Part shown: positions 45,401 through 56,272 of the stretch, in pieces
Numbering within the stretch: the stretch's first letter is position 1
How the letters are laid out: each line of letters opens with the position of its first letter
Assembly: GCA_026182355.1 (NCBI GenBank)
Contig: JAPFBL010000321.1
Span: forward strand, 1-64,000
Reading direction: 5' to 3'
From: Hermatobates lingyangjiaoensis
Taxonomy: Eukaryota; Arthropoda; Insecta; Hemiptera; Hermatobatidae
Length of the DNA stretch: 64,000 nt
Notes under the pieces: model-generated
The model's input: the letters and a program-made list of their open reading frames with translations, nothing else
What the model was told of the DNA's origin: nothing
Database searches by the model: none
Made by a program: the position numbers and the translations under genes

Positions 45401-46915
45401 TATACATTCTTCTTCCATTACTCTTCACATCTATTCATTGCTCTTCCATTACTCTTCATAGCTATTCTTTGTTCTTCCATTACAGTTCATAGCTAGTCAT
45501 TACCCTTACATTACTCTTCATAGCTATACATTGTTCTTCCATTACTCTTCACATCTATTCATTGCTCTTCCATTACTCTTCATAGCTATTCATTGTTCTT
45601 CCATTACACTTCATAGCTAGTCATTACCCTTACATTACTCTTCATAGCTATACATTGTTCTTCCATTACTCTTCACAGCTATTCATTGCTCTCCCATTAC
45701 TCTTCATAGCTATCCATTGTTCTTCCATTACTCTTCATAGCTATTCATTATTCTTCCATTACTCTTCACAATTATTCATTGCTCTTCCATTACTCTTCAT
45801 AGCTATTCATTGTTCTTCCATTATTCTTCATATCTATTCATTGCTCTTCCATTACTCTTCATATCTATTCATTGTTCTTCCATTACTCTTCACAACTATT
45901 CATTGTTCTTCCATTACTCCTCATAGCTAGCCATAACCCTTACATTACTCTTCATAGCTAGTCATTACCCTTACATTACTCTTCACAGCTATTCATTGTT
46001 CTTCCATTACACTTCATAGCTAGTCATTACCCTTACATTACTCTTCATAGCTATACATTGTTCTTCCATTACTCTTCACAGTGATTAATTGCTCTTCCAT
46101 TACTCTTCATAGCTATTCATTGTTCTTCCATTACACTTCATAGCTAGTCATTACCCTTACATTACTCTTCATAGCTATACATTGTTCTTCCATTACTCTT
46201 CACAGCTATTCATTGCTCTCCCATTACTCTTCATAGCTATTCATTGTTCTTCCATTAGACTTCATAGCTAGTCATTACCCTTACATTACTCTTCATAGCT
46301 ATACATTGTTCTTCCATTACTCTTCACATCTATTCATTGCTCTTCCATTACTCTTCATAGCTATTCATTGTTCTTCCATTACACTTCATAGCTAGTCATT
46401 ACCCTTACATTACTCTTCTTAGCTATACATTGTTCTTCCATTACTCTTCACAGCTATTCATTGCTCTCCCATTTCTCTTCATAGCTATCCATTGTTCTTC
46501 CATTACTCTTCATAGCTATTCATTATTCTTCCATTACTCTTCACAATTATTCATTGCTCTTCCATTACTCTTCATAGCTATTCATTGTTCTTCCATTACT
46601 CTTCATATCTATTCATTGCTCTTCCATTACTCTTCATATCTATTCATTGTTCTTCCATTACTCTTCACAACTATTCATTGTTCTTCCATTACTCTTCATA
46701 GCTAGCCATAACCCTTACATTACTCTTCATAGCTAGTCATTACCCTTACATTACTCTTCACAGCTATTCATTGTTCTTCCATTACACTTCATAGCTAGTC
46801 ATTACCCTTACATTACTCTTCATAGCTAGCCATAACCCTTACATTATTCTTCATAGCTAACTATTACCCTTACATTACACATCATAGCTAGTCATTACCC
46901 TTACATTTCTCTTCT
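39416..46915. repeat. 31-bp satellite array, about 7.5 kb
   Basis: The basic unit is 31 bp: TTCATAGCTATTCATTG(C/T) plus TCTTCCATTACTC. Within long stretches four variant units form a 124-bp higher-order repeat; the TATACATTG marker, for instance, recurs at 40418, 40542, 40666 and 40790. Larger blocks are duplicated too: a 91-codon satellite frame is repeated at 42807, 45655 and 46430. Repeated Phe-His-Tyr-Ser-Ser frames exist only because three units make 31 codons. Confidence 0.97.
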
Positions 46916-47165
46916 TGAAAATAATTACATTGCAATTAATTTTCAACATGAATACATAGAGTACATTAATTTAATTAATTTGTTATGTATATGAATTAAC
47001 AATAAATTGTTTTAATAAATACCATATCAAAAAAAGATGAATCTCAAAGTGGAGTAATACATGGATTATTATATAAAAAACTTTCAAGTTTTTTGGAATG
47101 GATTTTTCCCTTTTCAAGTATTACTATATTCAAGCCTTACCTAAGAATTTGAGGTAGTAATAGAG

Positions 47166-47545
47166 TTATTATGCGCTTCTAATAGCCTCTAGCACTAAAC
47201 TCCGACTTTTGGCCTTCACGAGGCTACCCTGTTAACCTGCTATTTGTAAGGACAAACGAAAGATATGGAGAAGGTGATCAGGCGTAAGGCTTGACTACCT
47301 TTGTTTCCCATCCTTCCTAATCCCCAAATCCCCTCCTTTTATCCCAGCCCCAATCTAAGGTGTTACGCTATCCGTGCCGAAGGGTGGATGATACAGAGGT
47401 TACTGTATTATGATCGGAGCCTCAAGGGTACCAAGCGACACCCTTGAGTAAATAGCCTTACTCCAGTATGCGGTGCTCTACCGGAGCGGATAAAATACCA
47501 CCGACAGAGCTTCAGGGATTTCCCCCTGCAAGATACTAAGGAGAA
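47166..47545 (+). mobile_element. Non-LTR retrotransposon fragment, family shared with 61.2-61.6 kb
   Basis: The blocks GGTGTTACGCTATCCGTGC, GAGCCTCAAGGGTACCA, AGTAAATAGCCTTACTC and AAAATACCACCGA match the reverse complement of 61380-61565. GC-rich relative to its surroundings. No intact frame was seen; boundaries are approximate. Confidence 0.6.
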
Positions 47546-48260
47546 AGAAACAATTTTTTTTATAAAATTATGTGAAAACACTTCCTTTTTAATGTAAATC
47601 AGCTGGTTTTTTAAGACCAGTTCCGGAATTTAATAACACTGATAATACTGTCAGCTTACTCTTCAATTCTATAGATTTTAAAGAGAAATCATTCTTAATG
47701 ACGTAATAGTCATGTAATGATTGGGAGAAAAAAATTGAATGGAGACTTTTTTTTTTGTATAGTCGAAAGGTGGATATTTGACAAAAACTTGTACATAATA
47801 AAAGACATATATGAATTTTGTGAGTTAAGTCTTTATAGGTTGATATCAGAAAAAAAAATAACCACGATGATTATTTAATTAATTATAACTTAATATAATT
47901 CACTATAACTTCATATAACTATAATTCATTATAACTAATATATATCACTAAGTAGGTGATATATTAATGGTATTATACGTTTTTATATGTCTAGTATACT
48001 TGATATAGATGCAATCCAAGCCAGAAATGCAGTAAACAGTAGCCTGAGATAGTGTAACAATGGGACGAAGGTGTTTCGATTGCTTTGAAAACCATATCCT
48101 CTTAAGGACCTTGCCAGGGATTCCCATAGATAGTGGATTAAGAAATTAGAATTGAATGGAATAATTTGATTGAATGCTTTCTAGCGGAATACCGCCAACT
48201 GGCAAACTCTTGAGAATCTCCAGGTCAGTGGATATGCTTTGTTTGTAATATAGATTAGTC

Positions 48261-48301
48261 CAGTGCTTCTCAAACGGAGGGGATTTAAATCATTTGTTAC
48301 T

Positions 48302-48355
<54 letters not shown>

Positions 48356-48522
48356 ATTCTCTCTCTTTCTCTCTCTCTCTCTTCTTTTCTTTCTAATGTC
48401 CTATCATTTTCCTATTTTCAAAATTTCAGGACTAAATTTTCTATATTAAAATCAGTGATGCACCCCAAAGATTTGGTTATTTCATAGGTGCGCCCTGAAG
48501 TAGAGATGTTTGAGAAACACTG
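48261..48522 (+). mobile_element. hAT-type MITE with 8-bp duplication and expanded (CT)n core
   Basis: Termini CAGTGCTTCTCAAAC and GTTTGAGAAACACTG are inverted repeats. Flanks GATTAGTC (48253-48260) and GATCAGTC (48523-48530) are an 8-bp duplication with one mismatch. A CT run of about 80 bp (48305-48383) fills much of the centre. Confidence 0.8.
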
Positions 48523-48594
48523 GATCAGTCTTTAAAGTATGTTTTAAGGGCTTGAGACAAGAGAGCTAAGGTGTTGTAAAAGTTTGAACATTTT

Positions 48595-49258
48595 GTAATC
48601 TATACTATGTATCGCATTCCTAATTCTATACTATGTCTCGCATTCCTAATTCTATACTATGTATCGCACTCCTAATTCTATACTATGTATCACACTCCTA
48701 ATTCTATACTATGTATCGCACTCCTAATGTTATACTATGTATCGCACTCCTAATTCTATACTATGTGTCGTATTCCTAATTCTATACTATGCATCACATT
48801 CCTAATTCTATACTATGTACCGCACTCCTAATTCTATACTATGTATCACACTCCTAATTCTATACTATGTGTAGCACTCCTAATTCTATACTATGTATCG
48901 CACTCCTAATTCTATACTATGTATCACACTCCTAATTCTATACTATGTGTAGCACTCCTAATACTATACTATGTATCACACTCCTAATTCCATACTTCGT
49001 ATCACACTTCTAATCCTATACTACGTATCACACTCCTAATTCCATACTATGTATCACATTTCTAATTCTTTACTATGTATCGCACTCCTAATACTATACT
49101 ATGTATCACACTCCTAATTCCATACTATGTATCGCACTCCTAATACTATACTATGTGTCGCACTCCTAATTCTATAATATGTATCGCACTCCTAATTCTA
49201 TACTATGTATCTCACTCCTAATTCTATATTATGTATCGCACTCCTAATTCTATACTAT
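48595..49258. repeat. 26-bp satellite, about 25 copies
   Basis: Unit TTCTATACTATGTATCGCAC plus TCCTAA, period 26 bp. Variants TATCAC, TGTCGC and TGTAGC are interspersed. Confidence 0.95.
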
Positions 49259-49714
49259 AAGATCAAAATTCCATAAGTGTTATATTATTTTAATGTACTA
49301 TTTTGATTGTTTTGGCAATCAATAGATTCAGTAGTATCTATTCAAAACTCAACCTTTACAAGGAGTGTAATCACTGAATTACGTTCGATATGAAAAATTC
49401 AAACTTAATTGATATGAATTCCCTAGTTAACTTTTTAATATAAATAAATTACTTTATAAATAAATAAAGTACTTTCTGTATTCAGCTTAAATAATTTTGA
49501 GTAATCATTGCTCAACTCAAGGGTAAATAACACAATAAATCATAAATGTAATGTAATTCAAATCATTTTATAAATTCTGAAAAAAATCCATTGCATGTTT
49601 TGTTCCTTTAAATAATCTTTAAAAAAGAGACTAAAGAAACAACACGTATTAGATATTCTCCTAACGAATCTGAAGTTCTTTTCAGTATTGCAAGTAAAAT
49701 TGAAAACTAAACTA

Positions 49715-49852
49715 AAGTTGAGAAGAGTGGGAGGGAAGAGTGGTATTTTAAAAGGGTGAAAGCGCAGGAAAGGACTGATGTCCAGAAAGGGATGTTTGAG
49801 TAAACAAAGAAGTACAGTAAGAAAAAGTAAAAAAACTATCCGCTAGCTGTCA
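49715..49852 (-). mobile_element. PLE family A 5' region without ribozyme
   Basis: Matches the upstream half of the long family A copies (GTGGGAGGGAAGAGTGGTAT ... GGGATGTTTG). The ribozyme and 3' arm are absent. A more diverged relative lies at 52035-52140. Confidence 0.6.
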
Positions 49853-50698
49853 ACCCTCTTAGAAGAGGCTATTGCCCTCGTAACGAAAGTATCAAGTTTG
49901 AAGAGACCGTTACTAATGTTTATAATATTTGATCTATTAAATTTAATTAAATCATTTACAAAATGATACTTGTTATAAATAGCTTAAGTCAAAAGTACAA
50001 ACTAATAGGGTCAATATCGTCATTCTAAGATGCATACAATGCATTTGAAAAGTATCCAAGTTGATAATCTGGAAGTAAACAGAGGTTCTAATGAGTTGAA
50101 TAAATACTCTAAGTTAAACGAGCATTCAAGTTTGTAGCTTAGAGAAGACAGAATAAGCAACATGTGATAAACGAACTTTCTGTTGGTTTTAAAAAGGACT
50201 TGGTTCAAGAACCGGTTTGCTAATTCGACAAATTTACGAGGTAAGATGGATTCCATTATGTTTAATTTACAACGTGGAAAGTTACTTCGTGGGTGGGCCT
50301 CTTTCTTAAAGATATATTTATCTTTATTATACTATACAGGTAAAGTCATATAGTGTGGTAGTTGTGACTATTGCGAAATAATTGTATGCAGAGTTTATGT
50401 AGTTTTTTATCTTATCGATAATTTTTAACCAACATATTAATAAAACAACTCTAGGAAAAGGTTAAACATTAATGGCATACATCCAGGTACTTAATATTAT
50501 TTTATAGTTTTATATAGTGCAATTTCTGGAAACATGAGTGTGTGTGTGTGTGTGTGCGTGCATGAACAGGATATCCAAAAAATAAAAAAAAAAAGATTGT
50601 ATGAGGAAAGAACGGCAAACACTCCACTAATATCGCTCTTTCTTGCAGACTACTTATCTAAAAAATACGCATTTTTTATATAAGACCAATTATAAGTA
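49853..50698. other. AT-rich, no gene recognised
   Basis: Contains a (TG)n run at about 50538-50560 and an unsupported 78-codon minus frame at 50020-50256. Confidence 0.35.
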
Positions 50699-51258
50699 CA
50701 GTGGAACCTCTACATACGAGATTAATTCGTTCCCGGATCGTGCTCGTATCTAGAATTTCTCGTATCTAGAGCAAATTTTTCCCATAAGAAATAACTGAAA
50801 ACCAATTAATTTGTTCCCGGCCTCCCAAAATCATTCAAGTTAACCCTAAATAACTATGAACACATCTTCCTGATTACTAAAAAGACATTCAAATAGTGAC
50901 TGAATATAAAAATACAGTAATAAGATAAATAAGATGATATTAACGAAATAAAATGTGAGTTTATTATAAGCATTTATTATGAGCACTTCCACTTAAAATT
51001 AAAGTTAACTTTATGAAAAACTAAATTTTTTTACGGCACTAATTTATTTATGCACTTTTTTCTGCTTTTTTTTTGCTTTTTAACATTACTGTATCAGTTT
51101 CGTAACTGATTCTCGTAACTTGGCCACCTAGGGGAACCATCTGGAAATTCTCGTAACTTGGATTTTCTCTCGTATGTAGAGCAAGATTTTTGCTCGAAAG
51201 ACCTCTCGTATTTCGAGTTTCTCGTAAGTAGAGTAGCTCGTATGTAGAGGTTCCACTG
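50699..51258 (+). mobile_element. Tigger/pogo-type MITE with perfect 22-bp TIRs
   Basis: It starts CAGTGGAACCTCTACATACG and ends with the exact reverse complement (51237-51258), flanked by TA dinucleotides as in Tc1/mariner-superfamily insertions. CTCGTATGTAGA-like submotifs repeat inside both ends. At 560 bp it has no transposase, so it is non-autonomous. Perfect TIRs suggest recent activity. Confidence 0.88.
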
Positions 51259-51261
51259 TAC

Positions 51262-52480
51262 TTTTTATTTTTTTTTTAGATGTAGCAGAGATTACTATTG
51301 CTTTAGGGTGGTTCTAATATATTAATAAATAAAAAAAGATCTTGTAGTTCAAATGACCGACAGGTATTATCAAATTGTAAACGAATATTTTTGCACAATT
51401 ATATATTTTCAAAAATGTTAAGACTATTACCTCAACATTTATAAATTAATGTTGAAATTACTACTCTATGATATTACATATTATTTATCTTCTGTAATTT
51501 TACTAAAAAATACTACAAGTGAATATCTGTAAACCGTTTAGTCATCCTTTTCAAGGGACATTGTGCTTATACCCTTAAAAGTCTCTGTTATAACATGTCT
51601 GGCTTTACCATCTTGTCAGACGTCTTTGAGAATTGTCCGTGATGTTGGTAAAATTATATTTATAACTAAAATATTAGTTAAAAAAGAAATTACAATGCTA
51701 TGCAAATTGAAGGACATTTAAAACAGAGTTGACTTCATATAAAGAAGGATTTTTGTTTAAAGGGATTGTACTCTTTTAGGAATTAAAATATTTTTCATAA
51801 AATCTCATTAATAATGCTATATAATAATATATTACGATGTTTTATTAATTAATTCATAATTATCATAATCCATAATTACATTAATTAATTAATTCATCAA
51901 CGTCTAAAAGAGTAAAATATTCATAAATAAGATCTTAAGACTAAAGTAATCGGCATTTTGCATGAGTCAAACAATGAATATAGCTAAAGAAGTGGACATA
52001 TGATGGTTAGAGATGTAATCAAAGCATATAATTGAAGTATTGAGAAGGCAGGGAGGTAAGAGTAGCATTATAAAAAGGTTAAAGGCATAGGAATGGAAGA
52101 AAAGGTTGACCTGGGCAGAGTAAACGAATAAGTCTTACAACATCGAGAACAAATAGGAGTAACAATGTCTATCACTTGGCTTGAACCTCATAGACAAGTG
52201 TGGACAATCTGTGGAGAACTGGGAGCCGCAATCTATAATTTACAAGTGAGTGCAAACCGCAAAAAACTTTCGTTATTTCTATACATTTGATATATATATA
52301 TATATTATTAACCGATGAATCGAACTGGAAAACCTGAAACTTTGGAACCTCCAAGATTTGTAACCTCCTTGTTGTCTTGATGTTTTCTATTCATTATGTT
52401 AGCTATGTAATAATTCGCGACTAGATTGTTTGTAATAATTATTGTTAGTGTTTCTTCCTTAAGTTAAGTTGTTTAATCGT
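51262..52480. other. AT-rich, with one decayed hammerhead-like site
   Basis: No gene is called. At 51589-51622 (minus) CTGACAAGATGGTAAAGCC followed by ACATGT resembles family K with GAAA damaged. A plus-strand frame over the same place was rejected as an exon for that reason. Confidence 0.35.
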
Positions 52481-52491
52481 CATATTGTAAA

Positions 52492-52526
52492 TCCCTGAAG
52501 ATGGTCAAAGTGACCAAAACGTTGGA
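52492..52526 (+). ncRNA. Hammerhead motif, family J, G12 mutated
   Basis: Stem I TCC/GGA, intact CTGAAGA, T, a 5-bp stem II GGTCA/TGACC with loop AAG. AAAA (G12 changed to A) overlaps self-complementary ACGT, and H17 = T. The PLE start codon lies 63 nt downstream. Confidence 0.7.
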
Positions 52527-52589
52527 ATAATTTAATGTATAGTTTGTTTGTTTTTAGTTAGGTTTAGAGTGTATAATTCGATTACTGCT

Positions 52590-52771
52590 ATGGAACTCAA
52601 GAATAAATCTTTCGGAGAGTTAGTGTTTAGTTTACCTGAAGAGTTAAAACCAAGTTTAGAAAACTGGAGAAATTAAATAAAAAACGAACGAAAATGAAGA
52701 TCGGCATACTCTTTAATAAAACTTGTCTAAATGAAGGTCTGCTCCCAAAATATACTAATATATATATATAT
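52590..52771 (+). pseudogene. Penelope-like element ORF N-terminus, frameshifted
   Basis: The ATG at 52590 opens a frame with FGELVFSLPEELKPSL. One frameshift near 52655 then restores RKLEKLNKKRTKMKIGIL and FNKTCLNEGLLPKYTNI, after which the sequence becomes (TA)n. This is the charged, helical N-terminal region of PLE proteins upstream of the reverse transcriptase. RT and GIY-YIG domains are missing. Confidence 0.72.
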
Positions 52772-52858
52772 GCTTTTAAAAACTGGATGTCTGTTTCCAC
52801 TTGATTCAATTTCGTCTTATATTTTTCCAATTTACGAAATTTTTTCTTCAACTCAACT
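52772..52858 (-). pseudogene. Penelope-like element ORF N-terminal fragment
   Basis: The minus frame reads KKKFRKLEKYKTKLNQVETD and then IQFLKA before entering the same (TA)n tract (52755-52770) that ends the preceding copy. The two copies thus converge on one TA tract. Confidence 0.65.
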
Positions 52859-52898
52859 CAACTTAAAAATTAAATCACCATAATTTTTTATTTTATTA

Positions 52899-52936
52899 TT
52901 GAACATGTTTCGGTGTACGTTCACCATCTTCAGCAA
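52899..52936 (-). ncRNA. Minimal hammerhead ribozyme motif, family K, intact
   Basis: Stem I TTG/CAA, core CTGAAGA, T, stem II GGTG/CACC with loop AACGTA, GAAA overlapping self-complementary ACATGT, H17 = T. All required positions are present. It lies upstream of the minus-strand PLE fragment. Confidence 0.78.
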
Positions 52937-52955
52937 AAACACAATTAAAACACAA

Positions 52956-53022
52956 GTGGAAACAGACATCCAGTTTTTAAAAGCATGTATTGATGAATGA
53001 CTGCTCCCAACTTTTACAAATA
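52956..53022 (+). pseudogene. Penelope-like element ORF fragment ending at (TA)n
   Basis: It reads VETDIQFLKACIDE, a stop, then LLPTFTN before (TA)n. It overlaps in homology with the minus-strand copy at 52772-52858 (VETDIQFLKA), so the two are inverted partners. The ribozyme at 52899 lies between them. Confidence 0.65.
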
Positions 53023-53029
53023 TATATAT

Positions 53030-53330
53030 ATAACTAAAGTTTATCAGAACTCGGTCAGTTCTTCAGGTTCAAATTAAACTCTCATTGTGAACGTTTCAGT
53101 TTTTATTTAAAACCTTTTTCATAAAACTACACAGCAGAGGAAATTAAGGAAAAGATTCAATCATTCAAAAACCAAACATACATAAAAGTGCAATTAGTTA
53201 CAATTAAGAAATTACAATAGACATTTTAAGAATTAGTTAATTTGAACCTGAAAACTGATCGAGTCCCGAAAAACATTAGTTTTGTTTGTATTCCACGGTC
53301 ATACTTTAACCAAAATTTATATATATATAT
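53030..53330. mobile_element. PLE-derived family F copy
   Basis: The minus-strand motif at 53086-53135 reads TATGAAAAAGGTTTTAAATA...CTGAAACGTT. The right end is an outward arm (ATTCCACGGTCATAC) before (TA)n at about 53318. It is the same family as 59530-59880 and 62270-62545. Confidence 0.5.
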
Positions 53331-53420
53331 ATATAACAATTAAATGAAACGGTCCAACGGACTTTTAAATAAAACTAATTAAAAAACATAGCACGCAGAT
53401 AGACACAAGAATAACTCACT

Positions 53421-53450
53421 TCTATATTTCGACCATCGTCGTCAACAGGA
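53421..53450 (-). ncRNA. Hammerhead-like motif, family C, core changed
   Basis: CTGTTGA core (A6 changed), C, stem II GAC/GTC with loop GATG, GAAA overlapping ATAT, H17 = A. Confidence 0.5.
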
Positions 53451-53531
53451 GGCGAAGAATCCCGCAGGAAGGCAGAGCGGCGACTGATCGAGCAACTGTC
53501 GCCGCTCTGCCTTCCTGTGGCACTCTTCGCG

Positions 53532-53561
53532 TCCTGATGACGACGATGGTCGAAATATAGA
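53532..53561 (+). ncRNA. Hammerhead motif, family C
   Basis: CTGATGA core intact, C, stem II GAC/GTC with loop GATG, GAAA overlapping ATAT, H17 = A, and a 2-bp stem I (TC/GA). It pairs head-to-head with 53421-53450. Their upstream sequences (CTGCCTTCCTG(T/C)GG) form a long inverted repeat around 53495. Confidence 0.65.
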
Positions 53562-53674
53562 AGTGAGCTATTCCTGTGTCTATCTGTGTCCTATCTTTTT
53601 TAATTGGTTTATATATATATATGTAGTAATTAAATGAAACGGTCCTGCCGTGCCTTCCAGCGGGATTCTTAACC

Positions 53675-53704
53675 TCCTGAAAATGACGATGGTCGAAATA
53701 TAGA
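53675..53704 (+). ncRNA. Hammerhead-like motif, family C, third copy
   Basis: CTGAAAA core (G8 changed) followed by TGAC...GGTC and GAAATATA. Confidence 0.5.
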
Positions 53705-53719
53705 AGTGAGTTATCAGTT

Positions 53720-54467
53720 ACATTAAATCAGTTATATGCAATGTTATACTATGAGCTATATTAATGTCATATTAATGTAATATTTAAATTTATATTATTC
53801 ATACATTATAATAGGTATGAAAAGTTTTTATTCATACCTCATTATTTTATAATGATAATGAATTAATTATCATTTAACGACTACGCAATCCCCAAAGATT
53901 AGTATAATCATATGATAAAAAACACAGTATTTGTTGTTGTTACCAGCTCTCGCTTAGTATGTCTCTCTATAAATATACTTTCTCTCCCAAAACCTCGGTG
54001 GGATTTTGTTAATAAGCAAAAAACAAAGGAATTTTAAATATTTCGATGGAATTCCTCATATTGTTATAGGCGGTATAACAATACGTCGTGGGCCGCAAGT
54101 TCCGCATGCCTGCCCTAGACAAAAATCTTTCTCTCGTTTATACCATAGAGGTGCTGATTCCGAAAATCATAATAATTTTTTCTCATTAGGTCAAGTTATT
54201 GAGATGTTTGCTTTTAATGGGTCTTTTTACTCTATAATTAGGCGTATTTCTAAATACATACCAGCGTCATAATTATAATTGGTGGTTGTTATTGTGGTCA
54301 ATATTAAATGATCATGACTTCACAAACCTTAAAGCTTTACTTGTGGTGCAGATTTTCGGAGCAACAATTAAGCACGGCTACAACTTCTCCTAGGCGACGT
54401 TGCTTAAACACACCAAATGTGTTTTGCTATGTTTCAAGACAATATACATTGAAATTCAAATGTATAT

Positions 54468-54470
<3 letters not shown>
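53720..54470. other. AT-rich with a possible hAT-like remnant, no gene called
   Basis: At 54089-54120 GTGGGCCGCAAGTTCCGCAT followed by GCCTGCCCTA resembles the terminal region of a class of hAT elements, but no partner end was found. The 88-codon frame over it is not supported. Confidence 0.35.
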
Positions 54471-54507
<37 letters not shown>

Positions 54508-54541
54508 ATGATCAAACCACAATAAGAAAATGTGAAAACAA

Positions 54542-54584
54542 GACTAAGATCTTTCAACCATAACAAGCGGTCTTCGTCAGAGTC
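54542..54584 (-). ncRNA. Minimal hammerhead ribozyme motif, family A
   Basis: Intact core, stem I and stem III. Stem II carries one G-U pair (TATGG). Confidence 0.77.
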
Positions 54585-54611
54585 AAAAACCCAACTTTCA
54601 GTTGGGTTTTT

Positions 54612-54654
54612 GACTCTGACGAAGACCGCTTGTTAAGGTTGAAAGATCTTAGTC
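54612..54654 (+). ncRNA. Minimal hammerhead ribozyme motif, family A
   Basis: Intact core GACT-CTGACGA ... GAAAGATCTTAGTC. Stem II has one substitution (AAGGTT for ACGGTT). Confidence 0.77.
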
Positions 54655-54732
54655 TTGTTTTCCCATTTTCTTATTGTGGTTTGATCATTGATTGTTATTT
54701 CACGTGTTTATGTGAAATCTTTTTATATATAT

Positions 54733-54925
54733 ACCATGATAAACGGAAACGGTCCGCCAGGATAGATTATACTTAAAATAAACTGTGACACATAGACAGA
54801 AACATAACAAAGACTCACTTTTCAATATTTCGACTGTTATATATTTCAATATATCAACTCGCTGACTTGACTGCCGTCCCTCCGTCAATTCACTTCTTCT
54901 CTTGAGGACAACCGTCATTACGGTG
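54733..54925. mobile_element. Damaged family B copy
   Basis: It starts with the family B outer arm (ACGGTCCGCCAGGAT). A minus-strand half (AATATTTCGAC) is followed by a plus-strand TTGAGGACAACCGTCATTAC that lacks the GAAA half. The ribozyme is not complete on either strand. Confidence 0.5.
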
Positions 54926-54959
54926 TTTTTTTTTCGTTTCTTTTGGAGTAAATAAATTG

Positions 54960-55790
54960 CACTGCAGAACCGTTAAAGTAGAAAGCTACTTTAACATACT
55001 GTCGTTACTACCTCCAAAATAGAACAGATAGTTGCAAAAAATTCTAAACTTCTCATCAAAATTTGTTAGAAGTTTCCAATAATAATGAATTTTAAGTAAA
55101 ATATAGCAATCATGAAGAAATCTATTACAATAATCCAAAGGATCTAAATTTTTGAGGTCCCTTTTGTCAATGTTTGTAGAACTTGTATGTTTTAATTGTA
55201 AAAATTTTTGTTGAGCTGCTTATTAGTTGATTTTGTTATGAAACAAAATATTAATTTTTTTTTAATTAGTGTTGATATTTTAATCATTTTTTTAAGTAAC
55301 CAGAACGAAAACTTTCTATTTTAGTAGTAGACTATCTGGGACAATGTACTACAAGGGTAGCACAACAACAGCGTTTATTGTTGTCTATATCAATGATGGC
55401 GAACGTTTTCAGTTCAGTGGGTCAAAATCTTGAAAAATTGAAACATTATTTTCATGGCATGTCATACATTGTAAAAGTAAAAACTAAAAAGAAAATAAAA
55501 TATTTATAATTTTTGTATGTCAATTATTTGTTTAATCCAATTTAAAATAAAAACTAAAATTACGAAATTAAAATTAATTGTTTTAGTATTTAAAGAACAA
55601 CATTTTTTCAAAATTTTGCATTTTCATATTTAATATCAATAATAAAACAATATATTTAAATTTTTAATTATTTTTTTATTGCTATTTAAAATACAAAAGC
55701 CAAAAATATAAAAAATAAATTTAGCATTTTAGAATTTAGCTTGTTTAAGAATTTGGCTAGTTTTAGAATATTAATATCAATATTGAAACA
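54960..55790. other. AT-rich, no gene recognised
   Basis: Low-complexity AT-rich sequence with an inverted repeat near 54970-54995 (GTTAAAGTAGAAAGCTACTTTAAC). Confidence 0.35.
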
Positions 55791-55794
55791 ATAT

Positions 55795-55990
55795 ATATAT
55801 CAAACCACAAATAAAATGGGAAAACAAGACTAAGATCTTTCAACCGTAACAAGCGGTCTTCGTCAGAGTCAAAAACCCAACTGAGGGTTTTTGGGTCAGT
55901 TGGGTTTTTGACTCTGACGAAGACCGCTTGTTACGGTTGAAAGTTTTAGTCTTGTTTTCTTATTTTCTTATTGTGGTTTGATCATTGATA
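55795..55990. mobile_element. Head-to-head pair of PLE family A copies
   Basis: The minus ribozyme (55828-55870) is intact. The plus ribozyme (55910-55951) has a deletion in stem III (AGTTTT for AGATCTT) and is probably inactive. The right end meets (TA)n at 55989-56032. Confidence 0.75.
55828..55870 (-). ncRNA. Minimal hammerhead ribozyme motif, family A, intact
   Basis: Identical in all functional positions to 7658-7700 and 24148-24190. Confidence 0.78.
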
Positions 55991-55999
55991 TATATATAT

Positions 56000-56033
<34 letters not shown>

Positions 56034-56100
56034 GAAAATTGTCACAATAACACGTGATATAAATATTCAGGTAACTCACCACAAATTAGAGAAGATAGTC

Positions 56101-56136
56101 GCTCTAAGGCCTTTCGTTTTCACGTCGTCAGAGAGC
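56101..56136 (-). ncRNA. Minimal hammerhead ribozyme motif, family D, intact
   Basis: A 5-bp stem I GCTCT/AGAGC, core CTGACGA, C, short stem II GT/AC closed by a GAAA loop, GAAA overlapping self-complementary AGGCCT, H17 = T. The long stem I makes this the strongest stem I in the window. Confidence 0.78.
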
Positions 56137-56164
56137 AAGTGAATACAAGTTCTTGTATTCACTT

Positions 56165-56200
56165 GCTCTCTGACGACGTGAAAACGAAAGGCCTTAGAGC
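56165..56200 (+). ncRNA. Minimal hammerhead ribozyme motif, family D, intact
   Basis: Exact inverted partner of 56101-56136, with the same stem I, core and AGGCCT stem III. Confidence 0.78.
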
Positions 56201-56231
56201 GACTATCTTCTCTAATTTGTGGTGAGTTACC

Positions 56232-56265
<34 letters not shown>

Positions 56266-56272
<7 letters not shown>

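Larger units (their letters stand above)
54505..54722. mobile_element. Head-to-head pair of PLE family A copies
   Basis: An almost perfect palindrome centred near 54598. The left copy abuts (TA)n at 54470-54505 and the right copy abuts a short TA run at 54724. Both 3' arms point outward. Confidence 0.8.
56033..56236. mobile_element. Head-to-head pair of PLE family D copies
   Basis: Perfect inverted copies meet near 56150. The outer ends (CTCACCACAAATTAG and its inverse) face (TA)n tracts on both sides. The plus-strand tail reads LICGELPEYI in one frame, close to the PLE start motif GELxxxLPE, before (TA)n. Confidence 0.78.

Noticed and set aside
39988..46705. Repeated 60-91 codon frames rich in Phe, His, Ser and Leu
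   Set aside because: They are the 31-bp satellite read as 31-codon blocks; every frame mirrors the repeat and none has independent support.
51542..51720. A 60-codon plus-strand frame after CCGTTTAG
   Set aside because: The stretch contains a decayed ribozyme-like motif on the minus strand (51589-51622), so a PLE remnant is the simpler explanation.
53335..53610. Long inverted repeats as transposon TIRs
   Set aside because: The arms are two copies of a ribozyme-bearing retro-insertion meeting head to head, without target duplications typical of DNA transposons.
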